Assembly (NCBI GenBank): GCA_023442775.1
Contig: JAEZXH010000021.1
Span: 1-64,000 of the forward strand
Direction: 5' to 3'
Origin: Bacillota bacterium
GTDB lineage: Bacteria; Bacillota; Clostridia; Tissierellales; Peptoniphilaceae
Length of the DNA: 64,000 nucleotides
The notes under the pieces were generated by a model. That model saw only the letters and a list, made by a program, of their open reading frames with translations, was not told where the DNA came from and did no database searches. The translations under genes and the position numbers were made by a program. Shown piece after piece: positions 8,244 through 16,415 of this stretch (position 1 is the first letter of the stretch; each line of letters opens with the position of its first letter).

Positions 8244-8632
8244 GCCTCCTCCTCGAAGTGGAGGACCACCGCTTTTAGAAGCCCGGTGAGGACCTCCTCC
8301 CCGCGCTGGTTCGTCGTCACGAAGGTGAGGTCCAGGTGGGTCTTATTCTTCTTCTCCTTCTTATCCGCCACGGTAATGGCACAGGAGACGTCATCTCCCG
8401 TGTACACCGGGCGCAGGAGATTGTACTCCATCCGGTAGACCAAGAGGTTGTACTCCCCGCCGAGGTGGGTGGGAAGGGTCGCCGTCAAGAGGCCTTGAAT
8501 CATCACTTCCCCCTCTTCGTTTTCCACCTCATGGTGGCGGCCCGTGTAGTGGGAGAGGGCAATAAAGTCCTTGACGTCTTCTTTCGTAAAGGTTCTACGA
8601 TAGGTAAAACTCTGACCAATCTGAAATTCCAT
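8240..8632 (-). CDS. MaoC-like hot-dog fold protein
   Basis: A 130-residue single hot-dog domain. The start (GQSFTYRRTFTKEDVKDF), the MIQGLLTATLPTHL segment in place of the usual central hydratase helix, and the ending VLTGLLKAVV fit the MaoC dehydratase/thioesterase superfamily. Enzymes of this group act on acyl-CoA or acyl-ACP thioesters. The classic D-x4-H hydratase pair is not obvious, so the reaction is uncertain. It is the first gene of a minus-strand transcript with the Mrp ATPase and proC, starting from the region shared with the divergent aldehyde dehydrogenase. Confidence 0.75.
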   Translation of the reverse strand: MEFQIGQSFTYRRTFTKEDVKDFIALSHYTGRHHEVENEEGEVMIQGLLTATLPTHLGGEYNLLVYRMEYNLLRPVYTGDDVSCAITVADKKEKKNKTHLDLTFVTTNQRGEEVLTGLLKAVVLHFEEEA

Positions 8633-8667
8633 AGTCTCCTCCTTTTTTCCCTATTTTAGCACAGGTG

Positions 8668-8695
8668 TTGGCCTCTCGGGGAAAAGGGGTATAAG
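8668..8695 (+). promoter_or_regulatory. Promoter of the aldehyde dehydrogenase gene
   Basis: TTGGCC (8668-8673), a 16-nt spacer and TATAAG (8690-8695) precede AAAGGAG and ATG 8730. Confidence 0.5.
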
Positions 8696-8729
8696 AAGGA
8701 TACTGTTGTTGGAAGAGAAAGGAGAAAAG

Positions 8730-10130
8730 ATGCACTACAACCTCTACATCAATGGCTCGTTTGTCGAAAGCGCCTCGAAAGACGTGCTCCATGTGGAAAA
8801 TCCCGCCACGGGAGAGGAGATCGCCACGGTGAGCGCCGCCCACAAGGAAGACGTGGACCGGGCCGTCGCCGGGGCGAAGAAGGCCCTCGCCTCCTGGAGC
8901 ACCACAGAGCCAAAAGAACGCCTCGCCTATGTCCGCGCCATGGCCCATCACCTCCGAGAGGAAGAGGAAACCATCGCAAAGACCATCGCCACGGAACTCG
9001 GTGCCCCTCTCTCCTTCGCCCGCACCCGTCACACGAGAACCTACCTCGACAACATCGACGACTATCTTTCCATCGCCGAAGACTATCCCTACGTAGAGCA
9101 CCACGAAGGCTTTGAGGTCCACAAGAAACCCGTCGGCGTCGTCGGGGCCCTGACCCCGTGGAACTACCCCTTCGGCCAGATTGTGAAGAAGGTCATTCCC
9201 GCCCTCCTCGCCGGCTGCACCGTGGTCCTCAAGCCCTCCCAACGGACGCCCCTCACCGCCTACGCCTTCGTCCGCGCCGCAGAGGCGGCGAAGCTTCCCG
9301 CCGGCGTCTTCCAACTCCTCCCTGGACGCGGCAGCCAAGTGGGAAACGCCCTCGCCGAACACGAGGACGTGGCCATGATCTCCTTTACCGGTTCCACCTC
9401 GGGAGGCCGTGAAGTGGCGCGCCTCGCCCTCTCCACCATCAAGCGCACCGCCCTGGAACTCGGCGGAAAATCTGCCGCCGTCCTCCTCCCGAACTACGAC
9501 GAGAAGGAGAAGGCCTTGAAGGCCGTCCTCGACACCGTCTACCTCAACACCGGGCAGACCTGTTCCGCCAAGACCCGCCTCATCGCCCCTCGTCGAGAAA
9601 AAGAGGAGATCGAGGATCTCCTCGTGAGTCTCACAAAAGGCTATGTCTTTGGCGATCCCATGGACCCAGCCACGGATGTAGGACCCCTCCAATCCCTCTC
9701 CCAATTCGAGAAGGTGAGAGACTACATCGCCCTTGGAAAGGAAGAAGCGACGCTGCTCTACGAGTCCGAGCCCATCGCCGCAGAAGGCTACTACCAGGGC
9801 CCGGTCATCTTCACCGACGTGGAACCAAAGGCCCGCATCGCCCAAGAGGAGATCTTTGGCCCCGTCCTCTCTGTCCTCTACTACGACACGGTGGAAGAGG
9901 CCATCACCCTTGCCAACGACTCCATCTACGGCCTCTCGGGGATGGTCTTCGGCGACGAGAACACCGCGAAGGAGGTCGCCCTCGCCATCCGCACGGGACA
10001 GGTCCAGATCAACGACCACCCCTTCACCCAAAACGCCCCCTTCGGAGGCATGAAGTCTTCCGGCTACGGACGAGAGGGAAGCGTCCACGGCTTTGAAGAA
10101 TTCTTAGAACTGCAAACACTCTTCATCTAG
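8730..10130 (+). CDS. NAD(P)+-dependent aldehyde dehydrogenase
   Basis: A 466-residue enzyme of the aldehyde dehydrogenase superfamily, oxidising an aldehyde to the acid in the cytoplasm. Visible motifs are TPWNYPFGQ (about 140-150, with the catalytic Asn), KPSQRTP, the cofactor loop FTGSTSGG, the general base in LELGGKSA, the nucleophile in NTGQTCSAK (about residue 278), and the late PFGGMKSSGYGREG. AAAGGAGAAAAG before ATG 8730 decides the start over upstream in-frame codons. The next gene begins 8 nt after the stop, so the two are co-transcribed. The substrate cannot be read from sequence; the closest style is the YwdH/betaine/succinate-semialdehyde group. Confidence 0.9.
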   Translation: MHYNLYINGSFVESASKDVLHVENPATGEEIATVSAAHKEDVDRAVAGAKKALASWSTTEPKERLAYVRAMAHHLREEEETIAKTIATELGAPLSFARTRHTRTYLDNIDDYLSIAEDYPYVEHHEGFEVHKKPVGVVGALTPWNYPFGQIVKKVIPALLAGCTVVLKPSQRTPLTAYAFVRAAEAAKLPAGVFQLLPGRGSQVGNALAEHEDVAMISFTGSTSGGREVARLALSTIKRTALELGGKSAAVLLPNYDEKEKALKAVLDTVYLNTGQTCSAKTRLIAPRREKEEIEDLLVSLTKGYVFGDPMDPATDVGPLQSLSQFEKVRDYIALGKEEATLLYESEPIAAEGYYQGPVIFTDVEPKARIAQEEIFGPVLSVLYYDTVEEAITLANDSIYGLSGMVFGDENTAKEVALAIRTGQVQINDHPFTQNAPFGGMKSSGYGREGSVHGFEEFLELQTLFI

Positions 10131-10138
10131 GAGGCCCT

Positions 10139-10675
10139 ATGTATCCCAGCATCCTCACCTATCACTTAAGCCCCGAGGCCCTCTCTGCCCTCACGGAAAT
10201 CGCCGGCGCCGACTTCATCCTCCGCCACGTCGACGACACGGAGATTCACTTGGCACTGGCGGAACTCTTGGGCCAAACCGTAGAGCACCCCGTGATTCAA
10301 GAGGGCCTCCCCGAACCCGAGGGAGATTTTCTCCTCTTCGCCTACACCGAGAGAGACGCCCTCTACCGCGTCCTCGCCGAGATGAAGGAGAAGGGATTCA
10401 CCTTCCCCCACAAGGCGGTCCTCACCGAGACCACGGCGCGTTGGCGCTTTTGTGATCTCATGGGCCACATCGCCGAGGAGCACAAGATGGTCCAGGCCTA
10501 CAAACGCCTCGGCGCCCTAGTAAAATCCGCACAAGCCTACCTCGCCGAGAACGAGGACGAAACCTTAGAGGAACTCATCCTCGAGGCGAAGGATCTTCCC
10601 AATCGCTACGGGGAAGACCTCACCGATACCATCGTCCTCGCCCACATGGAAAAAATCGCCTCCCGCCTCCCATAA
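10139..10675 (+). CDS. DUF3783-like protein of unknown function
   Basis: A 178-residue soluble, acidic protein. The N-terminal half (about 60-105) reads like an alpha/beta module ending in a KAVLTETTARWRFCDLMGHI segment, which recalls the DUF3783 family of Clostridia. The C-terminal half is helical and rich in Glu. It sits 8 nt after the aldehyde dehydrogenase with GGAGG before its ATG and shares its terminator. No enzymatic motif is apparent. The family assignment is from pattern memory. Confidence 0.6.
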   Translation: MYPSILTYHLSPEALSALTEIAGADFILRHVDDTEIHLALAELLGQTVEHPVIQEGLPEPEGDFLLFAYTERDALYRVLAEMKEKGFTFPHKAVLTETTARWRFCDLMGHIAEEHKMVQAYKRLGALVKSAQAYLAENEDETLEELILEAKDLPNRYGEDLTDTIVLAHMEKIASRLP

Positions 10676-10702
10676 AAAAGCCGCCCCGAAGGGCGGTTTT
10701 TT
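10674..10702. terminator. Bidirectional terminator
   Basis: GCCGCCC-CGAA-GGGCGGT hairpin (10680-10697) flanked by runs of A on the left and T on the right. It serves the plus-strand pair and the minus-strand nitroreductase. Confidence 0.88.
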
Positions 10703-10708
10703 CGTTCC

Positions 10709-11284
10709 TTATTTCGTCACCACGCGGACGCGCTCACTCTTTTCGAGTTTTTCCTTGGCCTCGGGTTCGGCGACGATGCCCCCAAAGGGCATTTGGGCCA
10801 CGAGCTCATAGCTCTCGGGAAGGCCATAGCGCTCCTTCACCCAGCCATCGATGACGGGATTGTAGTGCTGAAGACTTGCTCCAATCTCCTCTTGGCGAAG
10901 GGCGACCCAGGTGTTCTCCTGGACCATGGCGTTTTCGTGATGGGCCCAGCGAGGGAAGTTCTCCGCATAGGCGGGGAAGGACTCTTGGAGCTCTTGGACT
11001 CCCTTGTGGTCGATGAAGAAGAGCACCGTCCCCTTGGCGTCGTAAAACCCCTTGAACTTCGCCTCGTCAATGGAGTTGTCGAAGGTGGCATTCACCTCGT
11101 CCCAGAAGGACTTACTCGCCTCGTCGAGGAGGAGAAGGACCCGGGCACTCTGGACATTAAAAGCACTCGGCGTCGCCTCGAGAACCTCGCCGAGAAGGGC
11201 CTCGAGCTCTTCGTTGGAGAGACTCACCTCTCCCGTGAGCGCATAGTGGGAACGACGTTTTTGTAAGAGTTCGTGAAATTTCAT
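10709..11284 (-). CDS. Nitroreductase family protein (Frm2-like FMN oxidoreductase)
   Basis: A 191-residue flavoprotein of the nitroreductase fold. The start MKFHELLQKRRSHYAL with its RRS FMN-phosphate contact, the PSAFNVQSARVLLLL segment, a long mid-region (AHHENAMVQENTWVAL) and QMPFGGIVAEP match the fungal/bacterial Frm2 branch rather than NfsB. Such enzymes reduce nitro or quinone compounds with NAD(P)H. ATG 11284 overlaps the MarR stop by 4 nt, so regulator and enzyme are coupled. A longer upstream frame is only the shadow of MarR. Confidence 0.87.
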   Translation of the reverse strand: MKFHELLQKRRSHYALTGEVSLSNEELEALLGEVLEATPSAFNVQSARVLLLLDEASKSFWDEVNATFDNSIDEAKFKGFYDAKGTVLFFIDHKGVQELQESFPAYAENFPRWAHHENAMVQENTWVALRQEEIGASLQHYNPVIDGWVKERYGLPESYELVAQMPFGGIVAEPEAKEKLEKSERVRVVTK

Positions 11285-11724
11285 AGGGTCTCCTTTCCTT
11301 CTTGAGTCCGATTGCGGAAGGCGCGAAGAAGGGCTCGAAGCTCCTCCTTCTCCTCTTCCGACCACACCGAGAGCGCCTCTTCGAGAAGCGCCGCATTCTT
11401 GGGAAAGACCTCGTCCATGAGACTCATTCCCTTCTTCGTGAGATGGAGCCAGCGACTTCGACGATCCTTCTCGTCCACCACCGTCTTCACAAGGCCATCT
11501 CGCACAAGGTTTTTCACCACCACGGGAAGATTTCCCGGCGTCGTCAAGATGAGCTCCCGGACGTCGCACTGGCGCAGGGGTCCCTTGTGGTAGATTGCTT
11601 CCATCACCCCGAATTGGGTCCTGGTGATGTTGTAGGCGTAAAACAACTCGTCGCAGAGGCGGTGTAGATGAAGCACCGTCCGACTAAGACCGATGAAGAG
11701 ATGCAGATCTTTTTCTTGGCTCAT
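11281..11724 (-). CDS. MarR family transcriptional regulator
   Basis: A 147-residue winged-helix repressor. The core reads TRTQFGVMEAIYHKGPLRQCDV, then a recognition helix (TTPGNLPVVVKNLVRDGLV) and a wing with the DEKDRRSRW signature of MarR proteins. It is coupled by a 4-nt overlap to the nitroreductase, which it probably controls together with itself. The promoter at 11749-11777 contains an inverted repeat in its spacer, a natural place for autorepression. Confidence 0.9.
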   Translation of the reverse strand: MSQEKDLHLFIGLSRTVLHLHRLCDELFYAYNITRTQFGVMEAIYHKGPLRQCDVRELILTTPGNLPVVVKNLVRDGLVKTVVDEKDRRSRWLHLTKKGMSLMDEVFPKNAALLEEALSVWSEEEKEELRALLRAFRNRTQEGKETL

Positions 11725-11748
11725 GGTGTGGCCTCCTGTTCTTTCTCT

Positions 11749-11777
11749 ATTATTACATCTAACTCGATGTTTGTCAA
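11749..11777 (-). promoter_or_regulatory. Promoter of marR-nitroreductase with an inverted repeat in the spacer
   Basis: Minus strand: consensus TTGACA (11777-11772), a 17-nt spacer, AATAAT (11754-11749). The spacer carries ACATC-6 nt-GATGT (11755-11770), a dyad that a dimeric MarR could bind to block RNA polymerase. Confidence 0.7.
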
Positions 11778-11842
11778 ATCTCCCCGAAACCGCCCCGGCT
11801 ATGATACAATGACAAAAAACCCCACACGGATTGGAGGAGACT

Positions 11843-12730
11843 ATGAATCAAGAGATGTACGCACAAATCCGCGACCAAAAGGGCTTTATCGCCGCCCTGG
11901 ACCAAAGCGGCGGCTCCACCCCGAAGGCCCTCGCCCTCTACGGCGTCTTGGAAGATGCCTACACCAACGAGACCGAAATGTTTGACCGCATCCACGAGAT
12001 GCGCAGCCGCATGATCAAATCCCCCGCCTTCTCCTCGGGAAAAGTCATCGGCGCCATCCTCTTTGAGCGCACCGTCGCCTCGGAGATCGACGGAAAGCCC
12101 ACGGCAAAATTCCTCTGGGAAAACCAACGGGTCGTCCCCTTCTTGAAGGTGGACAAGGGCCTCGCCGACGAAGAAGACGGCGTCCAACTCATGAAGCCCA
12201 TCGACAACCTGGAAGAAATCGTCAAATGGGGTGTGGAACAAGGGATTTTCGGCACGAAGATGCGCTCAGTCATCCACGACGCCGACAAGGACGCCATCAC
12301 CCGCGTCGTCGCCCAACAGTTTGACTTTGCAAAGACCATCCTCGCCGGCGGCCTCATGCCCATCGTCGAGCCGGAAGTGGACATCTACGCCAAGGAAAAG
12401 GACCGCATCGAACGCGACCTCTTGGAAGCCATTGAAGCAGAGCTTGAAAAACTCCCCGAAGGGCAACAAGTCATGCTCAAGCTCACCATCCCCACCATGG
12501 CCGATCGCTATCTTCCCCTCGTCGAGCACGAGAAAGTCCTTCGTGTCGTCGCCCTCTCCGGCGGCTACAACCGCGCCGACTCCTGCGTGAAACTTTCCGA
12601 GAACCACGGTGTCATCGCCAGCTTCTCCCGCGCCCTCTCCGAAGGCCTCAACGTCTCCATGAGCGACGAAGAATTCGACGCCGCCATGAAGGAGAGCATC
12701 GACGCCATCGCCGAAGCCTCTGCAACCTGA
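11843..12730 (+). CDS. fda: Class I fructose-1,6-bisphosphate aldolase
   Basis: A 295-residue Schiff-base aldolase of glycolysis/gluconeogenesis, cleaving fructose-1,6-bisphosphate to triose phosphates. The sequence follows the bacterial class I Fda family closely: FIAALDQSGGSTPKAL near the start, SPAFSSGKVIGAILFE, VPFLKVDKGLA, QLMKPIDNL, VMLKLTIPT with the Schiff-base lysine, and SFSRALSEGL near the end. GGAGGAGA stands directly before ATG 11843. A TTG twelve nt upstream would fall inside that ribosome-binding site and is not used. It is a single-gene transcript with its own terminator. Confidence 0.93.
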   Translation: MNQEMYAQIRDQKGFIAALDQSGGSTPKALALYGVLEDAYTNETEMFDRIHEMRSRMIKSPAFSSGKVIGAILFERTVASEIDGKPTAKFLWENQRVVPFLKVDKGLADEEDGVQLMKPIDNLEEIVKWGVEQGIFGTKMRSVIHDADKDAITRVVAQQFDFAKTILAGGLMPIVEPEVDIYAKEKDRIERDLLEAIEAELEKLPEGQQVMLKLTIPTMADRYLPLVEHEKVLRVVALSGGYNRADSCVKLSENHGVIASFSRALSEGLNVSMSDEEFDAAMKESIDAIAEASAT

Positions 12731-12740
12731 TGAGAAAAAA

Positions 12741-12766
12741 GACGCTCCTTTTTCGGGGCGTCTTTT
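12741..12766 (+). terminator. Terminator of fda
   Basis: Stem GACGCTCC (12741-12748) with GGGGCGTC (12755-12762), then TTTT. Confidence 0.85.
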
Positions 12767-12785
12767 CCTCGTTGGGAAAATGTGG

Positions 12786-12791
12786 TATAAT
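12786..12791 (+). promoter_or_regulatory. Extended -10 element of the tRNA-Arg promoter
   Basis: TGGTATAAT (12783-12791), a perfect TATAAT with an upstream TG, 12 nt before the tRNA. No good -35 was seen. Confidence 0.6.
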
Positions 12792-12803
12792 CTTTTCCGG
12801 TAT

Positions 12804-12879
12804 GAACCTGTAGCTCAGTTGGATAGAGCGCAGCCCTCCGGAGGCTGATGCGGGGGTTCGAGTCCTCTCAGGTTCACCA
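12804..12879 (+). tRNA. tRNA-Arg, anticodon CCG
   Basis: A 76-nt cloverleaf with encoded CCA. Acceptor GAACCTG pairs with CAGGTTC, the D-stem is GCTC/GAGC, the anticodon stem CAGCC/GGCTG carries loop CTCCGGA (anticodon CCG, reading CGG), and the T-arm has loop TTCGAGT. All stems close; the T-stem has two G-U pairs. Confidence 0.96.
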
Positions 12880-12887
12880 AAGAAATT

Positions 12888-12926
12888 AAGCATGCACGCT
12901 TCTTCGCGACGGGCATGCTTTTTTTT
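12888..12926 (+). terminator. Terminator after tRNA-Arg
   Basis: Stem AAGCATGC (12888-12895) with GCATGCTT (12913-12920) and eight T. Confidence 0.85.
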
Positions 12927-12949
12927 GTTGCTCTCTTCCCATCACACCC

Positions 12950-13783
12950 TTAAGATGATTGTCCATCTTCTTTCCATTCAAAGGTTTTAAGCGCCTCCAC
13001 GAGCAGATCCCGGCTCTTTTTATATTGTTCAAAAAACTCTTTCGATGCCTGAGAATATTCCACACCACTTTCAAAAACTGCTTCCGTATACGTCCCCTCG
13101 TGATGGTCGAGAAGGATTCCCGGGGCGATGATTGTAGATGGGCTCTTCCCTTGAACGAGATAGAGAAGAGCACCAGAACTTCCGTCCTCTGCTCGTGTAC
13201 GGTTGTACTGATCGTAGAATGTGACATTGTCCTTTCCTTCCTCACAGAGGATACGCTCTTGCAGTCCTGGACTCATCCGAATGGTCCATCGACGGTTTTT
13301 AAGATGAAACTGCACCTGGTCTCCTTCCGTACTCTTCTGTCCTCCATATCGAGAGAGGAGGATGACCCTGTTTTCCTGATCCCAGTGAATCTCCATCTCA
13401 AAGGTCTCTGCAAAGGCGCGTATCGGAATGAATATCACCTCCCCCTCTTTGCGTGGGGCAGCGCTGATCTCTTTTTTCTTCCCATTGATCTCAACCCATG
13501 TTTGCCCCACTCTCATCTGCACATTCCTTGCCTGATCTTTCAGAGTGATCTCTTCCCCATGTCTTTCGGCAGAGAAATCCTCACCCAAATTTTTCTCAAG
13601 ACACGCAAGAGGAAGGTAGGATCGATCCTCCCAGATACGAAGATCCCCTTCCTCGAGAAGTTTTCCCTTCACATACACCCAAGTGTCTTGATCTTGGATC
13701 TTCCCTTTTTCCGCTACAGAAAGTCGTGGCCCGCATCCAATACAAAAAAGCACCAAAATCCAACAGGAAAATATTTTTTTCAT
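12950..13783 (-). CDS. Stalk-domain (copper amine oxidase N-like) lipoprotein
   Basis: A 277-residue exported protein. A lysine start and hydrophobic stretch end in CIGC at about residue 17, a plausible but not ideal lipobox. Residues 50-160 contain the repeated pattern RSYLPLACLEKNLG and VIFIPIRAFAETF, the paired beta-hairpins of the copper amine oxidase N-terminal (stalk) domain, used by Firmicutes as an envelope scaffold. The C-terminal third is charged and helical. DNA here is less GC-rich than the neighbours. GGAGGAGACA precedes the ATG. A second stalk-domain protein lies at 55629. Function unknown. Confidence 0.8.
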   Translation of the reverse strand: MKKIFSCWILVLFCIGCGPRLSVAEKGKIQDQDTWVYVKGKLLEEGDLRIWEDRSYLPLACLEKNLGEDFSAERHGEEITLKDQARNVQMRVGQTWVEINGKKKEISAAPRKEGEVIFIPIRAFAETFEMEIHWDQENRVILLSRYGGQKSTEGDQVQFHLKNRRWTIRMSPGLQERILCEEGKDNVTFYDQYNRTRAEDGSSGALLYLVQGKSPSTIIAPGILLDHHEGTYTEAVFESGVEYSQASKEFFEQYKKSRDLLVEALKTFEWKEDGQSS

Positions 13784-13873
13784 TGTCTCCTCCCCTTTGT
13801 ATCTTTGAAGTCAAATCCTTTCTTCCCTTAGAATCATTCTGCCTTGGAAAAAGGTCAAGGATTCCTTTGTCCC

Positions 13874-13909
13874 AAAAAAAAGTCGTCAGAGAACTCTCCA
13901 ACGACTTTT
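13874..13909 (-). terminator. Terminator of the encapsulin operon
   Basis: Stem AAAAGTCGT (13878-13886) with ACGACTTTT (13901-13909), followed on the minus strand by a run of T. Confidence 0.75.
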
Positions 13910-13940
13910 CTCTCGTCGATTTCACGACGAACATTAGGAT

Positions 13941-14729
13941 TTATTTCAAGGAAACGACCTTTGCGGGGTCGAGGACGCGCAGGGTCATGCTCTCGGTGAC
14001 AAAGAGGGTCACGGTCTTTGCGTCGTCGCTTTCGTAGCCCACGGCGAAGTCTTGACCCACGGTGAACTCGATGTCTTCATCCTTGTGGGGGAAGAGGAGT
14101 GCGCCGGTGATGGCTTCGCTTCTGAAGATTTCGCCGCCGATGAGCTTCTTCACCGCGTCGGCGAGGAAGTATCCTTCATAGAGGTTGGTCAGACGGGTGT
14201 AGAGCTCGGGGCTCACCACGAGGTCATAGGGGCCGTCGGCGAAGGATTCACGCAGGGCTTGGACCCCTTGGGAGACAGCGGAGAGGAGGCTCTTTTCGTC
14301 CTTGCCGAGCTTCATCTTGTGCTCTGCCGCTTCAAAGAGTCCTTCAATAGCGCCCTTCTTGTAGCCGTTGTAGATGGCGTTTTCTTCAAAGAGGGCGAGT
14401 TCCTTCACCGCGTCTTCGAGGGGAGAGAGGTCGATGTCCTTCGCGCCGCGCTCGATGTTGTCCAGCTCCCACTTGTTCAGAGTGAAGCTTCTACGCGCTT
14501 CTACGAGCTTTTGGATTTGGTAGGTGCCGGTGCAGACGCCATCTTTCTTTTCGTCGATGACTTCAAGACGTCCCACGGGAACGGCGTTGTAGTCCCAGCC
14601 CTTGGGGCCGTTTACCGTCAATGCACGACGGGCGGTCAAAGTGTTTAAGAGGACGTCCTTTGCGGTTTCGTCAATTTCGTCCCAGGCTGCCGTAGAAATC
14701 GGCGCCATGTCACGTTTCAAAATATCCAT
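13941..14729 (-). CDS. Family 1 encapsulin shell protein
   Basis: A 262-residue HK97-fold shell protein that self-assembles into a protein nanocompartment. The start MDILKRDMAPISTAAWDEID, the E-loop region (ARRSFTLNKWELDNIERG, about 80-97), and the A-domain with SPELYTRL, the YEGYFLADAVKKL helix and VGQDFAVGY match the linocin M18/encapsulin family. The length is that of shells forming 60-subunit T=1 cages. It starts 12 nt after the ferritin-like cargo gene, with GGAGG well spaced, so cargo and shell are made together. Such cages store iron mineralised by the internal ferroxidase. Confidence 0.95.
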   Translation of the reverse strand: MDILKRDMAPISTAAWDEIDETAKDVLLNTLTARRALTVNGPKGWDYNAVPVGRLEVIDEKKDGVCTGTYQIQKLVEARRSFTLNKWELDNIERGAKDIDLSPLEDAVKELALFEENAIYNGYKKGAIEGLFEAAEHKMKLGKDEKSLLSAVSQGVQALRESFADGPYDLVVSPELYTRLTNLYEGYFLADAVKKLIGGEIFRSEAITGALLFPHKDEDIEFTVGQDFAVGYESDDAKTVTLFVTESMTLRVLDPAKVVSLK

Positions 14730-14741
14730 GGGTATCCCTCC

Positions 14742-15086
14742 TTAGAGTTGGCCGATGCCAAGATCTCCGCTGCCCGCGCCTTCTTCATCGCCGGCATTCT
14801 CTTCCACTTCGAGAATGGACCCTTCGGTAAAGAGGTAGGTGCGCATTTGCTCATCCCAACCCTCCATGTTGCGACGCAGCCATTCAAGAGTCATCACGGC
14901 GTGTTCCATCTCTTCGATGGCGTTGTGGTGCATAATGGCTTTGAGTTCGGGATCCGTCGCCACGGCCACCCGTTGGGTGTACCAGTCAACGGCTTCAATC
15001 TCTTCGCGAAGGCTCGACAGGGCGCGAATGTACTCGCGGTGTTCGTTGTCCATTTCCTGGACTGGTTCTAAATAATCTTGTGCCAT
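14742..15086 (-). CDS. Encapsulated ferritin-like ferroxidase with C-terminal targeting peptide
   Basis: A 114-residue two-helix protein. Aligning Trp35-Tyr36 with the characterised Rhodospirillum rubrum EncFtn (Trp38-Tyr39) puts Glu29, Glu59 and His62 at the ferroxidase positions and Glu28/Glu31 at the metal-entry positions. The helical core ends near residue 90. An acidic, Gly-rich linker then leads to the terminal GSGDLGIGQL, a clear version of the L-G-I-G-x-L peptide that docks cargo inside encapsulin shells. It would oxidise Fe(II) inside the cage made by the next gene. It probably forms a decamer in which the active site is completed between subunits. Confidence 0.93.
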   Translation of the reverse strand: MAQDYLEPVQEMDNEHREYIRALSSLREEIEAVDWYTQRVAVATDPELKAIMHHNAIEEMEHAVMTLEWLRRNMEGWDEQMRTYLFTEGSILEVEENAGDEEGAGSGDLGIGQL

Positions 15087-15215
15087 CTTGTCACCTCTTC
15101 ATTTCATTCGTTGGTTGTCTTCTGACTATTTACCCCTTTTACGAAAAACTAAACAGGAATAAATATTACGAGAAGATTGTGAAAGAGAGTTTGTTTCCCA
15201 GAGAAAAACCGCCCA

Positions 15216-16415
15216 TTAGGAGGCGATTTCTCTTCGTTCGGTTCGTTGAATACACAGGGTGCTGACGACGTCGCCGGTGACGTTCATGGTGGTGTGTCCC
15301 ATGTCGATGATGCGGTAGATTCCTGCAATCATTCCGACGATTTCCATGGGAAGCCCGAGATTTGTCAAGAGCATAATGGTCATGACGATCCCTCCTCCCG
15401 GAATCCCAGGGCTTCCTACCGAGACCAAGGTGGTGGTCAAGATAATCATCAGTTGCTGGGCTAGGGAGAGTTCCGCGCCATAGATCTGAGAGACGAAGAT
15501 GACGGCGGCGGAATAGTAGACGACGGCCCCGTTCATGTTCATCGTTGCGCCAAGGGGAAGGGTGAAACCGGCAATGTCTTCATCGACCCCAAATTCTTCC
15601 GTCGTAAGGCGCATGGTCACGGGAAGGCTCCCCGAGGAGGAGGTCGTCGAGGCGGTGACCACCCAGAGTTTTCCAATGTGGCGGAAGAAGGTGGAGAGGG
15701 GCATCCGCGCAATCCCAAGGAGCATGGGAATATAGAGGATGAGAAGGACGAGAAGAAGCCCTGCGTAGTCGGTGAGGATGAATTTTCCCAGTGGCCCAAA
15801 GATCTTGAGTCCATATTCTCCAATTGTCGCCGCCATGAGACACAAGACGCCGATGGGGGACAGTTCCATAACGATTTGCGTAATTTTCGTCATAATCTCC
15901 GAAGCACTCTGAAGCACGTCGAAGACTGGGCGGGCGGCTTCGCCTAAGGAGACGATGGCACTGCCCAAGAAAATAGCGAAGACGATGACTTGCATGAGGT
16001 TGGCCTTCACCATGGCGTCAAAGAGGTTATCGGGAAAGAGTTCGAGGATGGTTTGGGAGAAGGTGGGCAATTCGGCAGCTTCGTAGGCCGAGGCCCCCTG
16101 GGAGAGAACGACACCGTCTCCTGGATGAATGAGGTGGGCGACGAGAAGTCCCAAACATCCCGCCAGGGCAGTGGTCACGGCGTAATAGAGCAAGATCTTT
16201 AGTCCGATGCGGCGCAGACGTTTCACATCGCCCATCCCGGCGACACCGACGGAGATGGAACAGAAGATGAGGGGGACAACAATCATCTTAATGAGGCGCA
16301 AGAAGATGTCTCCGGGAAGTTTTAGGGCGATGGCCTTCTCTCCAAGGATGAGCCCGAGAACAATGCCAAGGACGAAACCAATGAAGACACGGGTCCCTAA
16401 GCCGATGCGTTTCAT
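15216..16415 (-). CDS. Dicarboxylate/amino acid:cation symporter (DAACS family)
   Basis: A 399-residue sodium- or proton-coupled transporter of the GltP/DctA/SstT type, with about eight membrane helices and two re-entrant loops. The serine-rich hairpin TTSSSGSLPVT (about 270), the NMNGAVVYYS cation/substrate motif (about 305) and the late VGSPGIPGGG loop are all present. ATG 16415 shares its A with the TGA of the upstream PLP enzyme; a GTG one codon earlier is less likely. The substrate is probably an acidic or small neutral amino acid. The pairing with a PLP enzyme suggests import followed by breakdown. Confidence 0.92.
   Translation of the reverse strand: MKRIGLGTRVFIGFVLGIVLGLILGEKAIALKLPGDIFLRLIKMIVVPLIFCSISVGVAGMGDVKRLRRIGLKILLYYAVTTALAGCLGLLVAHLIHPGDGVVLSQGASAYEAAELPTFSQTILELFPDNLFDAMVKANLMQVIVFAIFLGSAIVSLGEAARPVFDVLQSASEIMTKITQIVMELSPIGVLCLMAATIGEYGLKIFGPLGKFILTDYAGLLLVLLILYIPMLLGIARMPLSTFFRHIGKLWVVTASTTSSSGSLPVTMRLTTEEFGVDEDIAGFTLPLGATMNMNGAVVYYSAAVIFVSQIYGAELSLAQQLMIILTTTLVSVGSPGIPGGGIVMTIMLLTNLGLPMEIVGMIAGIYRIIDMGHTTMNVTGDVVSTLCIQRTERREIAS

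Noticed and set aside
8595..10088. 497-codon open frame opposite the aldehyde dehydrogenase gene
   Set aside because: It is a mirror of a GC-rich coding frame. It has a low-complexity Gly/Asp/Glu-rich translation, no ribosome-binding site and no family, while the plus strand encodes a complete enzyme.
15080..15265. 61-codon plus-strand frame upstream of encapsulated ferritin
   Set aside because: No ribosome-binding site; it runs through the leader of the encapsulin operon and into the end of the symporter gene.
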